64,000 bases of DNA from assembly GCA_029844215.1 (NCBI GenBank), contig CM056728.1:53173789-53237788 (forward strand), read 5' to 3'. The notes under the pieces are model-generated. The model had not been told where the DNA came from. It searched no databases and was given only the letters and a program-made list of their open reading frames with translations. The position numbers and the translations under genes were made by a program. Below are positions 59,574 through 64,000 of this stretch, piece by piece. Position 1 is the stretch's first letter, and each line of letters begins with the position of its first letter. This DNA is from Przewalskia tangutica (taxonomy: Eukaryota; Streptophyta; Magnoliopsida; Solanales; Solanaceae).

Positions 59574-62500
59574 TGTCGCGCCCGAACCCGGGCGTGAATG
59601 GTGCCTACACGCACCTTCTATAACAACACAGTAAGCGGGAAATTAAATAACACCTCGTCATTTTTTTAAACGGCAGCGTGCGAGGCAAAGCGATAAGGCT
59701 GCCGTATAATATACATAATAAAGACCTTTACTGCATGCATGAGTCGATCCCACGTATGAATACGGACCTCAAGAGTTTCTTGAAATATGGCGGGACAAGG
59801 CTCCGTACCATGCCCATAAGCGTACAAAAGCACATCTTGAAGGAACTATACCAAAATGATAAACTCACGAACAAAGGAGCTATCCAAAAACTACGGCGGT
59901 CCTACACTGCCGATCGCTAATGCGTACCTAAACTGCGACATGAGCGCGGCCCGAAGGAAGTCGATCTGAAGAATGTACCAAGTATGTGAGCGATGAAATC
60001 TTGTAATAAAATCATAGCGATCTAAATAACACGGGAGACATGTATGATATCGACCTGATACATAACACATGCGGTCATATCAAGTCGGGGGCGCGGCCGC
60101 CGAAGTCATTACTCGATATAACCATGGGTCTCGCGCCCGTAATATCAATCATGCGTGGAATCCTTCCTCGCTGCCGGCGATCCATGATGTAATAACACGA
60201 ATAAGGATACATGAACACCAAGTCCACGTGTCCTCGATACCTCGTGGTCGTGCCGGAATCCGCTTTCGTAAAGCATGACCATAGGGTAACACAAGCAAAT
60301 CAGTGGACATATATGATAATCAAAATACAACACATTGTGCCTTACTAACAATGAGAGTAAGCGATAGTATCCTTACAATATAAACTAGGAAGCTCGTGAT
60401 CAGCGGGACCATCCGCATGATATCATTTAGCGATCCTATTCACGGGACTATTTCACGCGCGTAAGCCTACGGACTCGCGTGAGGTATTATCGCATCGTGG
60501 GTAGCAAATCCGCGGAATTATGCAAATGCCACAAACCGGGAATGACCCGAAACGGTGATATACCAATAGCACACAGCGGCTATTTCCGGTACGTAGGCAA
60601 TTCTCGATTAACAAGCCAGTACTTATCACGGCATACTTAGACAAATTCTCAATTTATCAAGCCAAAGTACTAATAAAGGCATACATAGAATAATTCTCTT
60701 TTAACAAGCCAAAGTACTTATCAAGGCACACTTAGACAAATCCTCGATTTATCAAGCCAAAGTACTAATCAAGGCATACATAGAATAATTCTCTTTTAAC
60801 AAGCCAAAGTACTTATCAAGGCCTTAGAATAATTCTCTTTTAACAAGCCAAAGTACTACGTGCGTATTCCTTTATAAAAGACTCCTTTCTATGTAAAGCC
60901 CAGATACTAACACGTAGTATCAAGGCGTGTCTATTTTCAAAGTAAGTTACTACACTTTTAGAAAACTCATTTCAAAGCTTGAAATCAAGTAACTCCAAAT
61001 TTTCACAATCTAGGCAACTTATGCGATTTAATCAAAATAGACAACTTTCTAAACCTTCCATAAAGCGTTATAACCAGCTTCCCATAAAGGCGTTATAACC
61101 GCTTTATGGTTTTAGGCGTATCCATTCCTTGATAACCAAGAGACTTATACTATTAAAACCAAGTATCACATCTTACAAATCAAGTTCTTAACTTTCAAAA
61201 TACTTGAGTCACTTAATGGTTAGAAAACAAGTTTCATACACTTTTAAACCTCAAGTAACTTCACCTAACACAAGTTACTTCTCTTAAATCATGTCATTTC
61301 TCCTCTTTTAAATCAAATAAGTAAATCACTCCTTTGACTCACAAAGTCATTATAATGACCTTTAGGTTTTAGAACTAAGGCCTTGCCAAAAGATTTGGAA
61401 ACCACTTCCTTTTAAGACTACATGTACTTTAAGTAAAAATACCTTCACTTTTAAGAATCCAAGCTTCATCAAGAAAATGGATTCTACAACACAATCTAAA
61501 CATCAAAGTACACTCGAGGAAGTACATAGAACAAATTCTATTTTAGGCAATCCAAATACAACGAGGAATGGATCGTTTAAGGAGTAGAGCGTGCTTTCTT
61601 TATCTTTGAATCATGCTAGAAGAGGAGATAGTTCACATACCTTTTAGGCTAATTCCTCAAGCTAAGCGAATCGCGTGCGTAGAAGTTTCAACCTATAATG
61701 GTCACAACAAGACTATCGATCTTCTAGTCTCTAACGTAGAATAATACTAAGTATTTGGTCTCTAATTCTCACGGAAAATCGGCGACTTCCTTTGTTTCTA
61801 CTCACTTTGCCACCTTTTTCAAGGCGAATACAATAACCAACAAGCCAAATTTAAGGCTCGAACAACAACCAAACAAAGGGGATTACCGCCTTGTCGTGTA
61901 AATTCAGCCCAGCATTTCATACAAATAGTATAATACTTCACTAGCCATTCTCGACGACATAAAACCAATAACACTACTTCTTTTCCAATCCTTTTCCAAT
62001 TTCAAGTTCTTAGGTCTAACATGTTATATAGTTAAAAACCACTTAACAACTACAATTTCCTTCTACTGACGTGCGACGACTTAAGCGAATAATCAGCTTG
62101 AATTATAGTCTTAAGGCTAACATGCTAGTTTTGATTTAGGGTTCGATAGCGATACACTAATCCAACTACATAATATACATCTCATGCTTGCTAATAACAA
62201 TAGCTACTGACAATAATTAAACTTAATTGCTAAAGCGTGAAATTTATACCTTTCCAGCCCTTAAAATTTCCAGAATCAAAGTCGCGCCTTAGCGATTCTT
62301 AGCTCCTTTCCTTAAGTTCCAATCAGCTCGAAGCACTCCTTAGAGGCCTATGAAGAACCCGTGCTTGAAGTTCGACTTCAAGTTGAAGAACTCCCATAGT
62401 TTCCGCCTTGCGACTAACGTGAAAATGCATTTTTCCGAAATCTTTCTATTGAGATATCCTTACAATATCCTAAGGGATATTGGGTTAAAGTCTTGTGGCT

Positions 62501-63096
62501 AATGGATCAAAACTACAAAATTTTTGTGTGGGACTTAGGGCAAACCCGAGAGCAACTATAGCACAAGAAAATGTTGTGTAATTTTTCTAAGTCTTCAAGA
62601 CCTTGTCTTGCTACTAGTATGTATTTAACAGCGTTGGATGGCTTAGACTTAAACAAATGTGAGGTTAGGATGAGTTTCACTTGGATCAAGCCTAGGTGGA
62701 CAAGTTGACTTGTCAACAATATCAAGCTTAGAAGACTTATCTTCTACATAGGTCAAATGACCATAACACCGCAATATTTAGTCCAACGTCATGGAGGGTG
62801 CGCGTGTCGCCTCTCGTTCGTCCATAAAATTAGTAACCCTCGTGGGCCACAAAATGTAAAATTCCTCGGGTGGGCCCATTGACCAAATCCGTAAAAATAA
62901 ATTTCCATAAGGTTAAGAGTTCCATACTCTTTAAATAATGCATTTTGAGAATCGATTCTCGGCAATGAACATTTTTCCTTCGGCGTTCGGAGCATTTTTA
63001 GTCGGAAAAACAATTCTTCCTTTCGTACTAATTTCCAAGTCTTGATTCCTTACGTACATTCTCTTATACATGCCACTGGACTTCTTGGGTGTAACA
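59574..63096 (-). repeat. E8 LTR, copy 2
   Basis: Starts TGTCGCGCCCGAACCCGGGCG and ends GGGTGTAACA; collinear with copy 1. Minisatellite at about 60596-60858. Confidence 0.9.
60596..60858 (-). repeat. Minisatellite in E8 LTR copy 2
   Basis: Same AAGCCAAAGTACT-cored array as copy 1, with about six units in the same order. Confidence 0.85.
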
Positions 63097-64000
63097 TTCT
63101 TCCCCTTAGAAACATTCGTCCCGAATGTTCTTAGTCGATTATCACGCTTATACAACTGCACACGATCTACATACTATGCCTATCGATCAAATGCACAAGA
63201 CCAGCGATACCACGCGCCAGCGCTGTAACATCGTAAAACATAATAATGGACCTTAGTCAGTGGTCCCTTCTCACAAAACTTCGAAGGTTCTGATCTTCCC
63301 AAACACGGGATCATTAGAGGTTCCTTTCTTTCCTTACTAGTCATGCTTTCGTACTTTCAAACTTATCTAGTACGTACAAAATCTCGATATCGTTTACATT
63401 CTCCACTCTGGAGTTACTAATCAAACACGGCCGTTAAGCTACTTGAATTTCCGCTAAGGCTCTTACCGGTCATACGACCTAGTTAGGTGGAGCGTCCGCT
63501 AACTTTCATGCAACGATTAACTAAACTTGGGCTGGCGTCCCGGGACCACTATCATAACGGGACTATTTCTAGCGACATCACAGATTCCATACTATCGGTT
63601 GACCCGAAATGAGTCTATAACCGAGCTCGTCGTCACGCAACTTCTCTTTCTTGATGCGGAATAAGCCTCTCTTATCTCGAGTACTTCTTACCCTATCCCT
63701 ATTCACTAGAGGTTAGTCACGTAAGCCAAAGTATTTCTCTGTCTGATCTTCCACTATTGGTCTTACAACTGTCATGGGGCAATTCTGACTTGTGAACTTT
63801 ATACAACTATAGTCTCGGTTCACTATCATTCTTGTCGACATTCTTACTTCTCACTTACTAATCAAAGTATCCTACCTGCAGGGTACTATCACTTCTATTG
63901 CTATGCCATTATCTTAGTCGATAACTGCAGCGGCTTTCATCGTGACCTATAGTCTTCTCTAGCAGAAAGCTGGAGGCTCAGTCTGGGGCCTCAAAACTGT
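63097..64000 (-). other. E8 internal region, copy 2, cut by the window end
   Basis: Repeats 58354-59250 in order, including the hairpin at 63109-63130 and the shared block at 63514-63532. It ends 300 bp short of where a PBS and a third LTR would be. Confidence 0.85.

Larger units (their letters stand above)
54842..64000 (-). mobile_element. E8: LARD-like non-autonomous element in tandem, open at the right edge
   Basis: LTR 54842-58353 (3512 bp), internal 58354-59573 (1220 bp), LTR 59574-63096 (3523 bp), then the same internal sequence again from 63097 to the window end. A third LTR is expected about 310 bp past the edge. On the plus strand the LTRs run TGTCACGCCGAACCCGGGCG... to ...GGGTGTAACA. 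No gag or pol domain was found. It lies inside the TATA-like region of the E1 right LTR. Confidence 0.85.

Overview
The window reads as heterochromatic DNA from a flowering plant. It consists entirely of nested long-terminal-repeat (LTR) retrotransposons of the Ty3/Gypsy superfamily. I found no host gene, rRNA, tRNA or CRISPR array. The evidence for plant Ty3/Gypsy is a set of LTRs of 2.4-3.5 kb (most starting TGTTATACC or TGTTACACC and ending GTCGTGACA), primer-binding sites close to the complement of the plant initiator tRNA-Met 3' end, polypurine tracts next to the 3' LTRs, 5-bp target-site duplications, and the pol order PR-RT-RNaseH-IN-chromodomain. Long LTRs, an iMet PBS and an integrase C-terminal chromodomain fit the Tekay/Del chromovirus lineage. 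That clade call is inference from motifs and needs a domain database to confirm.

Layout (E1-E8 are my labels). E1 is the outermost element, on the minus strand: left LTR 1-1040 (cut by the window start), internal 1041-3579, right LTR from 3580. The E1 right LTR is split into three visible pieces (3580-3714, 35577-36078, 52886-54841) by three separate insertions: E2, E6 and E8. E2 (minus, 3718-35576) has its left LTR split by the complete element E3 (minus, 5793-15314). Its RNase H region is split by a solo LTR, E4 (plus, 17659-20733), and its right LTR by the complete element E5 (plus, 25796-35364). E6 (plus, 36079-52885) has its 5' LTR split by E7 (plus, 36331-43709). E8 (minus, 54842-64000 and beyond) is an LTR-internal-LTR-internal tandem that leaves the window at the right edge. 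Removing the insertions in order restores continuous LTRs and internal regions of consistent length.

Coding content. E2, E3 and E5 have internal regions of about 4.8 kb with recognisable gag and pol, but each is broken by many small frameshifts, so only domain fragments can be placed. E1 keeps a gag remnant. E6 keeps a gag start and an integrase C-terminus. E7 and E8 have internal regions of only about 1.2 kb with no recognisable domain and look like non-autonomous, LARD-type elements. E1, E6, E7 and E8 share a short internal block, so they probably belong to one non-autonomous lineage mobilised by autonomous relatives.

All families share structured DNA outside the genes: a hairpin just before the polypurine tract, a hairpin block inside the LTR, a TATA box 200-400 bp into most LTRs, and minisatellites inside the LTRs. 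Paired LTRs differ mostly by small indels in C/G-containing contexts, which suggests consensus sequencing error on methylated repeats as well as real decay. Domain boundaries are therefore approximate, and frameshifts should not be read as biological without polished sequence.
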